Shown here in pieces: positions 15,389 through 26,400 of a DNA stretch of 64,000 nt. A program made the position numbers and the translations under genes. The stretch lies in the IMG/VR virus record IMGVR_UViG_3300020385_000006, positions 62,001 through 126,000 of that record; one strand, 5' to 3'. How positions within the stretch are numbered: the stretch's first letter is position 1; every line of letters starts with the position of its first letter. The notes below the pieces were generated by a model that saw only the letters and a program-made list of their open reading frames with translations, ran no database searches and was not told where the DNA came from. Origin of the DNA: a virus.

Positions 15389-17533
15389 CTATTCCGGAAA
15401 TGATGCTCCAGTCGGCATAATATTAAAGTCAACTACAATAAATTCAGCCGTTTTAGCAGGTTGAAGGAATATTTGTCCTCGCATTTCATTTCTATCAATT
15501 ACATCCGGAGTATTATTTGTTTCATCCATTACCACTTTAAACGCATACAACCCTTGTCTTTGCTGTATATTTTCAAAATATGGATTCACAATACTTAAGA
15601 ATCTGTTTCTAGTCGCTGCCGTATTATTTTCAAATATCAAGAATTTAGTTGTACTAGCAATAAATTTCTTAGATGCTATTAATAATCTTCGCACATTTAC
15701 TCTATCCAATGCAGATGCTTTTTTCTGTAATGTTTTTTGTCCAAATACGGTAACACCTGCATTAGGGAACGTTGCAATTGGATTCACATTACTTTCATAT
15801 AATGTATCTCTATTAGCATGAGTTAATTTTCTTTCTGTCTGAACTGCAATATCAATTCCACCTCTATTTAAACCAGCTGGTGCAAACCATGGAGCGGCTA
15901 CTCGATCATTAAATGCATATACACCTGGTATCACTGTAGATGCAGGAACCCAAACATTTTTTCCTAATTCATTATCAGGTATTTTAACCCATGGCCAATA
16001 CTCAGCTACATAATTTGAATCTCTTGATTCTGCTTTAGCAGTTGCTTGCGATATTGATTGTCCATATTCAACTGGATCGATTACCAAGAAACAATCACCC
16101 CGATCCTCTACCATACTCACTGCTTCTGTTAACACTGTAGCATGGTTTGGATGATTATCGACTAGACCAGGCAATGACAATAAATTGATATCATATTCAT
16201 CTTGATTTTTTAATAAACGAATTGCATCAATATATGCATTTTTACCATTAGCTGCTACACCTAAATTATATCCCTGTACATTGGCATCAGTTACATTTTC
16301 ATAAAATTGCTGTGGATGCTGTAAATTACCATCCGATGCTCCGGAGAATGAACCGGAACTAACTACAGGTAAACTATCTTCAGATCCGGCAACTCTTTTG
16401 TTTCCATTTGCATCTAAATAATTTAAAGTATTTTTTGCAACTGCAATTCTAACATATTTAGATCTATTTGGGAATGACCCAGATAATTGAAGGAATGGAT
16501 CGACACCACCTGCCCCTCTAACGGTAAATACTTGATCGCCAATAACTTTTGCAGCATAATTTGATGAATTAGGATCTAATGTTAAATTATTATATTGCTC
16601 AACAATGGATTTTCTATTACTTGTATCATCACCTCTTCGTATAATTAAATTGAAAGTACCTTTGTTTTCATTTTTAGATGTCACTTCCCATCTAATGTTA
16701 TTTTCAGATCCGGATGCTAATGAATTATTTGTTCCTTGAGGTCCAACACTATTTTGGTCAGCACCTTCAGATAATGTTGTTAATGTAAATACTGGTTCAG
16801 CTGTTGATGAATTAGCACCACCTGCCATTGTAAATTTATTCGTTCCGGCTGTAGTTCCAAATACCGATGGAGCTGCGGCAGATGCAGTTGCAAATACAAT
16901 TCCATCTGGTCCTGTTCCTAATGCTGAACCTGAAAGTTGTAATATTGCGCCGGCATTGTCGGCATTAATACCTGTCAATGTCCCGTTAGCAACCACTGCA
17001 TCAATTTCTGTTGCCAAAGCTGCTGCTGTATTTGCAATTGCTGCTCCTTTTGCAAAGAATCTAATTGAATCATCTGATGCATCAACATTTGGTGTTGTCT
17101 GTGCTACAAATGTTACTTCAGTTGTTCCTTGCGTAATTTTATACGATTCATTACTTGCATGAGTTACTAATGTTAATGATCCAGTTGAACGAACTGTTCC
17201 AGTTTCTACTGCATTGTTAACAGTAGCAGTAGCTGGTGTCATTTCTGCTCCAATACGTACAACTGTTAAAGTATCAGCATATTTCAAATACTCTTGTGCT
17301 GCATAATTAGTTAAATATTTATACGAATTTTCATATGCTCCAGAACCGGATGAAAACTTTCCACCAAATATATTAACGAATTCTGAATAACTTGATACCA
17401 CAGTAGGTATTCCAGTTGGGCCTTTAGATGTCGGTCCTACTACGGCAGCTCCAATTGCTTGGACTCCAGCTGGTAGAAACGATTGGTCAATTTCTTTAGT
17501 AAAAACGCCAGGCGATACTATTTTTTCAGCCAT
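15389..17533 (-). CDS. 18: Tail sheath protein, gp18-like (714 aa)
   Basis: Contractile sheath subunit. The N-terminus SPGVFTKEIDQSFLPAGVQA (about 6-25) and the following AVVGPTSKGPTG are the sheath signature. A variable, Ser- and Thr-rich inserted region occupies about residues 100-290. The C-terminal region has the conserved sheath core: the EYWPWVKIPD segment, VWVPASTVIPGVYAFND, then AAPWFAPAGLNRG, KTLQKKASALDRVNVRRLLI and the final NFNIMPTGASFPE-like end (VDFNIMPTGASFPE). It is about 55 residues longer than T4 gp18. AGGAG precedes the ATG and a TATAAATAT element lies at 17564-17572. High-level late expression is expected. Confidence 0.95.
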   Translation of the reverse strand: MAEKIVSPGVFTKEIDQSFLPAGVQAIGAAVVGPTSKGPTGIPTVVSSYSEFVNIFGGKFSSGSGAYENSYKYLTNYAAQEYLKYADTLTVVRIGAEMTPATATVNNAVETGTVRSTGSLTLVTHASNESYKITQGTTEVTFVAQTTPNVDASDDSIRFFAKGAAIANTAAALATEIDAVVANGTLTGINADNAGAILQLSGSALGTGPDGIVFATASAAAPSVFGTTAGTNKFTMAGGANSSTAEPVFTLTTLSEGADQNSVGPQGTNNSLASGSENNIRWEVTSKNENKGTFNLIIRRGDDTSNRKSIVEQYNNLTLDPNSSNYAAKVIGDQVFTVRGAGGVDPFLQLSGSFPNRSKYVRIAVAKNTLNYLDANGNKRVAGSEDSLPVVSSGSFSGASDGNLQHPQQFYENVTDANVQGYNLGVAANGKNAYIDAIRLLKNQDEYDINLLSLPGLVDNHPNHATVLTEAVSMVEDRGDCFLVIDPVEYGQSISQATAKAESRDSNYVAEYWPWVKIPDNELGKNVWVPASTVIPGVYAFNDRVAAPWFAPAGLNRGGIDIAVQTERKLTHANRDTLYESNVNPIATFPNAGVTVFGQKTLQKKASALDRVNVRRLLIASKKFIASTTKFLIFENNTAATRNRFLSIVNPYFENIQQRQGLYAFKVVMDETNNTPDVIDRNEMRGQIFLQPAKTAEFIVVDFNIMPTGASFPE

Positions 17534-17563
17534 TTGTATACTCCTCTTTTATAATCAATTTCT

Positions 17564-17572
17564 TATAAATAT
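17564..17572 (-). promoter_or_regulatory. TATAAATAT element upstream of tail sheath
   Basis: Coding strand ATATTTATA lies 30 bases before the sheath ATG. The ribosome site AAAGAGGAG lies between. Confidence 0.45.
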
Positions 17573-17592
17573 TAACATGAAATGCCAAACTA

Positions 17593-17865
17593 TCAATTTT
17601 CAGCGACAAACTCTCCAGTATTTATATCAACAGTTCCTTTACCGTATTTATCATTTAAAGCAGTAACTAACTCAGTTTCTGTTGCTTGTAAATTTTTGAA
17701 CTGTATCTGCAAAGTAGATTTCATTTCTTCAAGTTTTTTAAGTTCTTCGGTGACCAAAAATACCTGTAACTCCACTTCACCTAAGCCTGTTATTATTTGT
17801 ACATTTTCATCTCTAACTTCGGTAATGTTTTTTAATTCTTCTTCTGTAAACTTTTTTGCTGTCAT
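17593..17865 (-). CDS. Small coiled-coil protein between neck and sheath genes (90 aa)
   Basis: Unknown function. The middle two thirds (about 10-70) is one long acidic/leucine helix, for example TEELKKLEEMKSTLQIQFKN, predicted to form a coiled coil, ending in a short turn-rich tail with YGKGTVDINTGEFVAEN. The tail resembles the C-terminus of small tail-associated proteins of unknown role. AAAGGAT precedes the ATG. It may be a virion component or an assembly factor for neck and sheath joining. Confidence 0.65.
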   Translation of the reverse strand: MTAKKFTEEELKNITEVRDENVQIITGLGEVELQVFLVTEELKKLEEMKSTLQIQFKNLQATETELVTALNDKYGKGTVDINTGEFVAEN

Positions 17866-17881
17866 AACTTATCCTTTAAAA

Positions 17882-18700
17882 TTAATACCCATCTGGTGGT
17901 GGGTCGGTTATATTTGTATTATCTGTTTCATATTCTCCGTTAAATGTAACACGTTTAACTGAATATTGTTTTTGTATTGTGGACCGGCGTAATTCGTTTG
18001 GCATTAATAATGTTGCCTTTGTAGTTAATGGCAATGTAGCTCTTACCATTCGATCTTCGCCAGTTGCATTTGTAGTTTCAAATGTATAATCTTGAATAAA
18101 TGTCGGAAATTTAAATGTGGTTCCCCATGCAAATCCACCTAAAGGCATAATCTGTTCTACCAATGAATTCATTTGTTCTGTATATTCAGTCCAGAATAAC
18201 AAATCATATGTCACGTCAATATATTCTGGTATTGCTGATACATAATATTCGTTAAGTCGTTTAGTACCTTGTTGCACAGAAAATCGGTCATATCGATTAA
18301 CTTTGGTATGTTTATTTTGTAATATTTGTGCATTACCACTAGGATTATGATTCACATCCAATTTTTTTAACTGATCTCTTTCAGTAATCGAATTTCGGCG
18401 CAAAGTAATTACAGGAGTCATAATTTTACCTTTACGATCTCTCATATATCCTTTTGCTTGCACCTGTGCCCATTTTTCACCGCTAGCATACATTATTGGA
18501 ACATCAATAACAGATTCATTTTCTACGATTTGTGGTTTTACTATTTCTCGTAAATATGACATTATTGCCCAATCAACATCTTCAATAGTACATTTAGGTG
18601 TTTTAATAATATCATTATCACGTCGTACATGAGCTGCTCGATTAGTTTCTGCATTTCTAGAAAAACTACTATATGTCTGTTTAATTTCTTTTTTAGCCAT
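17882..18700 (-). CDS. 15-like: Tail completion / sheath terminator protein, gp15-like (272 aa)
   Basis: Probably the terminator that caps tail sheath and joins the tail to the neck. The length equals T4 gp15 (272 aa). The central part VSAIPEYIDVTYDLLFWTEY (about 154-173), then TEQMNSLVEQIMPLGG, matches the terminator fold pattern in which an alpha-beta core is followed by an arm (PTFIQDYTFETTNATG). The N-terminus is basic (KKEIKQTYSSFSRNAETNRA). The gene is placed directly after the gp14-like gene with a one-base overlap, as in T4 where 13, 14 and 15 are consecutive. The match is by pattern and synteny, so gp3 or another neck role remains possible. Confidence 0.65.
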   Translation of the reverse strand: MAKKEIKQTYSSFSRNAETNRAAHVRRDNDIIKTPKCTIEDVDWAIMSYLREIVKPQIVENESVIDVPIMYASGEKWAQVQAKGYMRDRKGKIMTPVITLRRNSITERDQLKKLDVNHNPSGNAQILQNKHTKVNRYDRFSVQQGTKRLNEYYVSAIPEYIDVTYDLLFWTEYTEQMNSLVEQIMPLGGFAWGTTFKFPTFIQDYTFETTNATGEDRMVRATLPLTTKATLLMPNELRRSTIQKQYSVKRVTFNGEYETDNTNITDPPPDGY

Positions 18701-19227
18701 TATAAGTTCCTAGGTATATTATTTGGTTTATTTATTCCGGATCTCACTTCTTGAATATTTAATCGATTTCTTCTTGTTACATGAGCAGTTACTTTAATTG
18801 CAACTGATAATCCAAATTCACCATGTTCAGTTTTTCCTAAATCTGTATCTGGATTTCTACCTGTCCAATACTGTGATGAACCTACTCCGTCAATTTCATA
18901 GAATTCATTATCCCATTCCAGTATATCACCTTCTTCTATTATAATATTTTTAGATTTAATATCATCTCGTAAAAAATTAAACTCACCTAATCGACTTGAA
19001 TCATATTGATCTTCGCCTATATAACTTTTATCCTCTTTAAGTGCAAGGCAATTAATTCGTATAGGCGAATAATATGTCTTGCCATCAGCCTCGTCATACA
19101 TATTAGCTTTTGTATCATGTAGACTTAATTTATAAAATGCAATTTCTGTGTCAATAAATCGATTTATCAATTCACGATTAATTGATTTAATTAAACTTGC
19201 ATCTCTTGCCGAACCAAATAAAGCCAT
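18700..19227 (-). CDS. 14-like: Neck protein, gp14-like (175 aa)
   Basis: Probable head-tail connector component. The segment MYDEADGKTYYSPIRINCLA (about 43-62), then EFNFLRDDIKSKNIIIEEGD (about 82-101) and FYEIDGVGSSQYW (about 108-120) are the conserved neck pattern of T4-like phages. T4 gp14 has 256 residues, so this version is shorter and lacks the C-terminal extension. It is two bases from the gp13-like gene and overlaps the gp15-like gene by one base, so the three neck proteins are translated as a unit. Confidence 0.7.
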   Translation of the reverse strand: MALFGSARDASLIKSINRELINRFIDTEIAFYKLSLHDTKANMYDEADGKTYYSPIRINCLALKEDKSYIGEDQYDSSRLGEFNFLRDDIKSKNIIIEEGDILEWDNEFYEIDGVGSSQYWTGRNPDTDLGKTEHGEFGLSVAIKVTAHVTRRNRLNIQEVRSGINKPNNIPRNL

Positions 19228-19229
19228 TA

Positions 19230-20393
19230 TTATCCTATATAAATTTTAAGTGGTATTTTATTCATTTGCTGTTGCATTGCATCAGATTCCGCCTGTTTAC
19301 GTTCCAATTGTGCTTGTCTAGACATTGTATCAAGCGTATCTTTAAGTTCTGTTATAAGGGCCTCTTTTTCGGTTTGTCCGGCTGATAATAAGTCGCTTCC
19401 GTTCAATGTTACTTCTGCGTTTGGTATTGGTATAGAAGAATATTTGCCTCTAATAAATCCTAACATTTCTTTTGCTAAAGCTAGTGTATATTTACGAATC
19501 CATTGTTTTCCAACATCGTTAACATTTTTATAAATTACATTATTATATGGAACATTTGAAAAATCGGAAATTGTACCAGTTGCTCCTTTCAAAGGATTAC
19601 TACGATCTGATTTTAAAATATAATGAAAGTATACTTTTGTAAAGTTTGCACCATTTGGTATAGGAAAGAACTTTATACGGTTATTGATAAGCTCGAAAGA
19701 ATATGCAGACTTTCGTATTTGATCGTTAAGTTCAATTGCCTGCATTCGTAATATATCTGCATATACAGGCATCATCATAAATGATACTCCTGGTGAATAT
19801 TGTCCCCAGCCAAATGTATCCATCATTTGTTGAGTTCCTAAACCTGTACCTACAAATGGATCAAAATATTTTACAATGGCAGGTGGGGGATCATGAAGTA
19901 ATTTTTTTATTTCTATGGCATCGGTTCCTGGTGTTCCAGACTCTAATGAAACAATTGAAGAATCGGTTAAATCATATATCTGTTGTCCAGATGTAACTGT
20001 GATAGATCCAGTATAATATGTAACATTTCCTCCAGAACCTGCTTCTACACCATACTCTTCTGCTAGTTCAATTATTCCGCCATGGCTAGGTGATACCTTT
20101 TGTCCAGTTAAATTACTTGAAGTACTAGAACCGTATAAATTTAACATGTTATCACGTATGTTATATGTGTTTAATTGAGCTCCATATTCTGATACCGATT
20201 CTTCAAAACAGGCAAAGAAATTGATTGGCTGTAATTCAATATCATTGATAGGATATCCCATACGTTTGGCACACCAATCAGCTATTTTATCTGCATCAGA
20301 CTGAAATTGAGTATCTGCGTCATATAATCCGAATGGTGTATCTCCACTAAAAAAAGATGAAGAACCTGGCCATATTGGTATCTTTTGTGCCAT
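19230..20393 (-). CDS. 13-like: Neck protein, gp13-like (387 aa)
   Basis: Probable head-completion/neck ring component. It contains the conserved opening of T4-like gp13 proteins, MGYPINDIELQPINFFACFE (about 46-65), then EESVSEYGAQLNTYNIRDNM, a beta region, and the conserved C-terminal helix ending KQWIRKYTLALAKEMLGFIR (about 294-313). The last 50 residues are a charged coiled coil (TLDTMSRQAQLERKQAESDA). It is longer than T4 gp13 (309 aa). A good AAAAAGGAA precedes the ATG, and a TATAAATAT element lies at 20409-20417. Confidence 0.75.
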   Translation of the reverse strand: MAQKIPIWPGSSSFFSGDTPFGLYDADTQFQSDADKIADWCAKRMGYPINDIELQPINFFACFEESVSEYGAQLNTYNIRDNMLNLYGSSTSSNLTGQKVSPSHGGIIELAEEYGVEAGSGGNVTYYTGSITVTSGQQIYDLTDSSIVSLESGTPGTDAIEIKKLLHDPPPAIVKYFDPFVGTGLGTQQMMDTFGWGQYSPGVSFMMMPVYADILRMQAIELNDQIRKSAYSFELINNRIKFFPIPNGANFTKVYFHYILKSDRSNPLKGATGTISDFSNVPYNNVIYKNVNDVGKQWIRKYTLALAKEMLGFIRGKYSSIPIPNAEVTLNGSDLLSAGQTEKEALITELKDTLDTMSRQAQLERKQAESDAMQQQMNKIPLKIYIG

Positions 20394-20408
20394 TAGAATT
20401 CCTTTTTA

Positions 20409-20417
20409 TATAAATAT
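20409..20417 (-). promoter_or_regulatory. TATAAATAT element upstream of neck operon
   Basis: Coding strand ATATTTATATAAAAAGG, with the element 15 bases before the gp13-like ATG. Confidence 0.45.
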
Positions 20418-20421
20418 TGAG

Positions 20422-23400
20422 TTATCCACAATGATAAGTGCATCCTACAAAAGCTTTTCTGTAAGTGGAGCCGGACCATTCAAATTCTATACAATCGTAA
20501 TTATCAGAATCTATTTGGAAATCACAGTCTTGAGTTATTTTGGCAACTGTGTAATTATGAAGTAAATCATCATCTTGTTTCATTCCTAGGCCCGGAATTG
20601 GCGATGTTGTGATATAATCACCATTTTCTAAATTACCAGAGGCATTTGTAACCCAGATAGCACCTTCTCCTAATGAATTAACAAAGATTCTATCTTCCGA
20701 ACCGGTTCCCATAAAAGAACATATATTTCCAGTAGGCTCATCTAAGGATTCTCCTTTGTATTCATACCTCCATACAACACCAAATACTTTCTTATCTTTG
20801 GCAATATTAGACATTTCAATAACAGGAACTGCTTCGCTGATATTAGGTCTTGATGAACTTATAGGTCGTTTTCTACTATTAGGATTATTATAACTACCAT
20901 TAGAACTAACAATAGTCCCTATAGGATATAAATTAGTATTACCATCGCCTTCTTTTGGAACTGATCTATGGTATCCAGTAAATGAAGTTAATAAATTTCT
21001 GAAATCGTCGTCACCACCATCGAAATCAGGGTGTAATTTTATACCTTGGTTACTGGAATCATCTTCTATATAAAGTGCTCCATTCGTTCCATATGTATTG
21101 GAAACACCAAATTGCCATTGTAATGCATTTCCGGTTGAAGTTAGTCCAAGAACGGATGTTGCTAAAGTTGCGTTATAATCTGGCCCAACTATATCTAATC
21201 TAGCAGCTGGAGAATTTTTTGATATTCCTACATCACCATTAGTATCAATTGTTAATCTGTCACTGCTTCCTAATTGCCCACCGTCGGAAATTTTAAATTT
21301 ATCGCCATCAGAATGATCAATTCCCATGGCATATTCTTGTATTCCTGTCAATCTGAATGTTTGCGTAGCATCACCGTCACCATCCTGGTTAATGCTGAAC
21401 TGTTTATCAGTATCGCTGTTATTTCTATATACTTCCAAGTTTGCTGAAGGAGATGATGTTCCAATACCTACATCACCATTACTGTTTATAACAAGATCAG
21501 TGCGACGATTGTCATTACCCATCATGATTTTACGAACTGATGAATTAGTAAATATTTCCATTCCATCAGTAGATAAATATATATTACCATTGTATGTGGA
21601 ATTATTACCTGATTCAACATGAAAAAGGAATTTAGTAGAATCAGAACTGTTTTCGTTCTGTATCTGGAAGTAATCTGTGTCCATTATTACATAATCTGTA
21701 CTAGAGTTTTCATTTAAACGTAACATCTTACGATTACCGGCATAGAATTCTATATCATCTGAGGTAAATTCTATTTTGGTATCGGAATCACCAATATGTC
21801 CTATCTCATCCATTATATTAACACTGGTTGCATATATTTGGCCACTAGCGCTAATATCATTACCACATGATACTTTTCCAGATATATGAGCTTCACCTGC
21901 GACCTCTAATGCAAAGCTTGGATTACAATTAATACCTAATTGGTGGTTTGTACCATCCCAAAATAGGGCATCTTCTCCGTACACTTGTTTATATCCATCT
22001 TGCGAGCCTACAAAATTATCGCCTGGATGATCGGCTACTAATAATCGCGCAATGCCGGAAGTTATTGTATCAATATCAACATGATCTGCGTTAGTGGCAT
22101 TTGCCATTGTAACCGTTTGTATGTCCGGTGTTTTAACCCATAAGGTATTATAACTATAAGTGCTCCAATTAAGCACTACCAAACTCACATATCCATCCGC
22201 GGTTGCCGTATAATCATATTCATAAGTTACCCATGATGTGGATACAGCTCCATTATCATGCCAGTTTTCGATGCCAGTATCATCTTCTTGCACAAATGGC
22301 GATGATGATCCGGCATTATTGGACACATGAGTCTTACCATTTGGCATGTCACCGTTATGTTGATACAGTCGTAAATATGCTCCATTGGTATCCACAACAG
22401 AACCTTTGATCATTGTGGTGAATCGTTTTGTTTCACCGGATTTCATGTACACTGCACGGAATGCAGCTCCAATTGCATTGTCAGTCGCGCTGTATATTTT
22501 TATGGCATCTTCGGACTGATCCCATATCACATTGGCTTCTGTAGCACCGCCGAATGCTGGTTCCCATCCAGCTTCGCGTGCCATTGTGATCTCTATTTCT
22601 GTTTCTGTGAATCCATCGACATCTGCGGAAGTTATGTAACCAGCACCATTTGTTAACTGATTGTTATTGGTTGGTATAGTGGTTGAATTAAATGCATTAG
22701 AGCCTAATTCTCTAGTACCAACGTTACCGGAACTATCTATCATCAATGAAGTGTTTTCAGAATTTTGAGTAGAAAGAGCTGTTAATTGCAAATCTCCTAC
22801 TGATAATATTCCTGATTCATTTAAGGTAAGCAATGTGTTTGCAGTTCCAGTTGTATGTTTACCAATACTAAATGTATTTGTGCCATTATTATTACTATCA
22901 ATATTAATTCTAACATGACCATAACTGTTTATAGTAATGTTATCATTATAGGTACCATTATTTGTGGATGTTATGGAATGGTTAAAATTGGTTCCGTAAT
23001 TATCAGAATCCCATGTAAAGAATATGCCGCCCATTCTATATAGCTTGGTGCTTTGATTATTCACATACCTACCATAAATGTCCCCTGCAAATGTTATATC
23101 ACCAGTTGCTGTATCATCCTGATCTGATCTTAAGAATTGCAGAGAATCTATTCCGTCCAATGTATCAGCGTTAGTTGCAGAAGTAGCTGTGTCTGCATTT
23201 CCAGTTAAGGTACCTACTATATTTGGCACTGTTAATGTGTTTGAACTCGGATTATATGTTAAACTATTTACCGAATCCTTTGCCATTGCAAAGTTTCCGG
23301 CTGCAGTACTAGTGCCAAACTGAAAAGGTATTGGATAATTATCGTTATTCGTAGTGGTAGATAAATTAACATGTAGCGCATTTGTAGCCTGTCCGGCAAA

Positions 23401-26400
23401 CTGAGAAGCTAAATTTCCATCACCATCAGTAGTTAATAAATTTGCAGTTTTTAAATTTCCAGATGAATCTTGCACCACAATTAAATCTGAGGAGCTTCCG
23501 GCTACTAAACTGTTTAACAGCAACTTACCAACCGTTAACGTGTCTGTGCCAGGGTTATATTTGAAGGCTGCATCTGCTTTTAAACTTTCATTACCACCAT
23601 CCGGAGATGTATCATCAATAAATGTTATTGGATGTTCGGCATTGCCGGAATCTGCAGTTACTTTCACGTTACTAGCGTTAGTAGCAGTTCCAGTTAACGC
23701 GCCAGAAAATGTAGTGGAATAAAGTATATTATTTGTAGCATTGAAATAAAGCGCGCTATCTTCAAAAACAGATTTGAATCCGGCTGAGCTATCCAACGTG
23801 AATAGTATTGGACAGTTTGTATCACCGGTATCTTTATTGTTTATGTTAACCTTGGTGGCATTGGTGGCGTTAGTGGCGTTAGTTGCATCTAATGCGTTTT
23901 GGGCGAAATTTGCAGAGTCTGCATTTCCAGTTAAATCTCCTGTTACATCACCTGTTAGATTAGCAGAGATATTAGGAACTGTTAATGTGTTAGTGGAAGG
24001 ATTATATTGTAGACCACCGTTATTATCTACCATCATATATTGGTTACCAGATGTGCCGGCGAACATACCAATATTAAAGTCCATGGCAGTATTATTTGTC
24101 GGTGTTGTACCAACTGTAACAGCTGATGTCGCTGTATCAGCATTTCCGGTTAATGTTCCTATAAATCCGGTGGCAGTAACGTTTCCTGTCGAAGGATTAT
24201 ATGTTAAAGTACCATCTGATTCTAAACCTAAGTTACCACCTGCCACAGCTCCTCCGGCTGTAAATATAAGTGCATTATTTTCATTTGTAGATTCATTATC
24301 AGTTATAGTAACAGTAGTTGCAACAGTAGCTGTGTCAGAATTTCCAGTTACATTGCCAGTTACAATTAAACTACCGGTTATGGAAACTGATCCTGTAAAT
24401 TGATGAAATGCTTCAGCTGGGTCTGTATCGTGACCAAATATAGATGACCCAGAACGCACTACTATTTGATCTTCTATTATTTGGTATCCATTATGAGCCG
24501 TACTACCACCAATAATATGATTACCTGCGGTATATAAATCTCCGGAACCACTTATATCTCCTTGCACTGTCAATGCTTTTGGTGGAGTTGTAGTTCCTAT
24601 ACCTAAGTTAGTATTATCAAAGTAACTTATGTCTTTACCAACTTTTAATACTTTAGTTCCTGCATTTGCCGTGGCACTACCATAACTAAAAAAGGCTATT
24701 GGTTGATCGGTGCTTGTATTGGCAGATTGCACATAAAGCGGTGAATTACCTGCACTATTTCTTGTTATCAAACTGTAATCAGTAGTGCTTGTGTCAGTAC
24801 GGAATGCATCGCTAGTTGTTATTCCATTCACATCTAATTTTGTAGCTGGAGAAGTAGTTCCAATACCGACATTACCAGATGCGGAAACAAACATTCTGGT
24901 TGTGTTATTAGTTTCAAGAAATATAGAAGCATTATCTACTTTCAATTTAATATCTTTATTACCACCGCCATCTGTTAAAGTTACTGCACTATCTATCCAT
25001 CCAATATGCGCTCTACTTCCATTGAATGATATTTTAGCAGAATCTCCAATGGCATTGTCATCGGTGTCTATATAAACAACAGTATCATTGGTAGAACCTT
25101 TTACATGGAGCGGGCCACTTGGTGTAGATGTTCCTATACCAACTTTACCATCTCCTTTTATTGTTAATCTATCTTCATTAGCAGTTTTTAAATTTATAGC
25201 TCTTCCATCACTATTATGGCCAATATCAAGACCTGTATCATCCATATCAATTGATGTAACATATCCTGAATTCTTTGTAAGTTCTAATAAATTAGTTCCT
25301 GATGAGGCTGATATATGTAATTTTGCTGATGGTGATGTAATTCCTATACCAACATTACCACCATTATAATATGAATCGCCGGCGGCGGATATCTGTACTT
25401 TAGAAGTGGTGTCGCTATATAGTTTTAATAAACCAGGATTAGTATTTCCATAATTAATAGCAACACCAGATGCATGATCGGCATGTAAGTGGAAATTACC
25501 ACCTCCTTGATTTATACTAGATTCCCTTCCATGAGAGCTTTCAAATTTTATAGTAGATTCAGGGGCATAAACATGCAATGGTGTGTTAGGAATATTAGTT
25601 CCTATACCAACGTTAACAGATGAACTTAAATATGTGGTACCATTGTACCAAAGATTGGATTGAGATAAAAGAGTTGCATCTGTAACAGAATCGGCTACCA
25701 ATGCATGAGATACACTTCCAGATAAACTTCCGGTAAATGATATAGCTTTAACATTGCCGGCAACTTCTAAAGTTGCATCAGGAGTAGCTGTTCCAATACC
25801 AACTTTACCATCTTTGGTAATACGCATTTTTTCGGTATTACCAACAACTTCTTTGTACGTTTTAAAGGCTATATCTCTACCAGTAGTACCATCAGCATCA
25901 TTATAATGAACTCCTATGCCTCCATCACCATTGTTGAAAGTTAACAAGCATCCATCACCACCTCTAACATCAATATTACCATTTACAGTAAACTTTTGAT
26001 ATAATGTAGTATTAAGTCCAATACCAACTTTACCACCGTTGTTTATATAGCTATCAGTACCATTTTCGCCGTATAGACTAATTTTATTATTACCGGCAGA
26101 ATCTCTTATTATAAGTGAACCATCTCCGGAACTATCTGATCCTAATACGGCTACCTTTTTATTACTAGTGTTTTTTACACTTATATAAGTAGCGTTACCA
26201 TACACTTGTAATTTATCGTTAGGAGTAGGAGTTCCAATACCTACGTTACCAGTTGAAGTAATACGTGCAAATTCGTTAGGCCCATTTTCAAATCTGATGA
26301 TAGCACCATTAATTTCTACATTACCCCATTTGCCTCCGTTATAACCTATATTAAGAGTAGAAGTGTTATCAGTTAAAGGAGATAAGTAGGAATCAGTTCT

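Noticed and set aside
23774-24403. Long open frame on the plus strand, 209 aa
   Set aside because: It is antisense to the VGIGT-type fibre. The apparent protein is rich in Val, Pro and Ala as expected from the complement of Ser/Gly/Thr/Asn codons, with no ribosome site.
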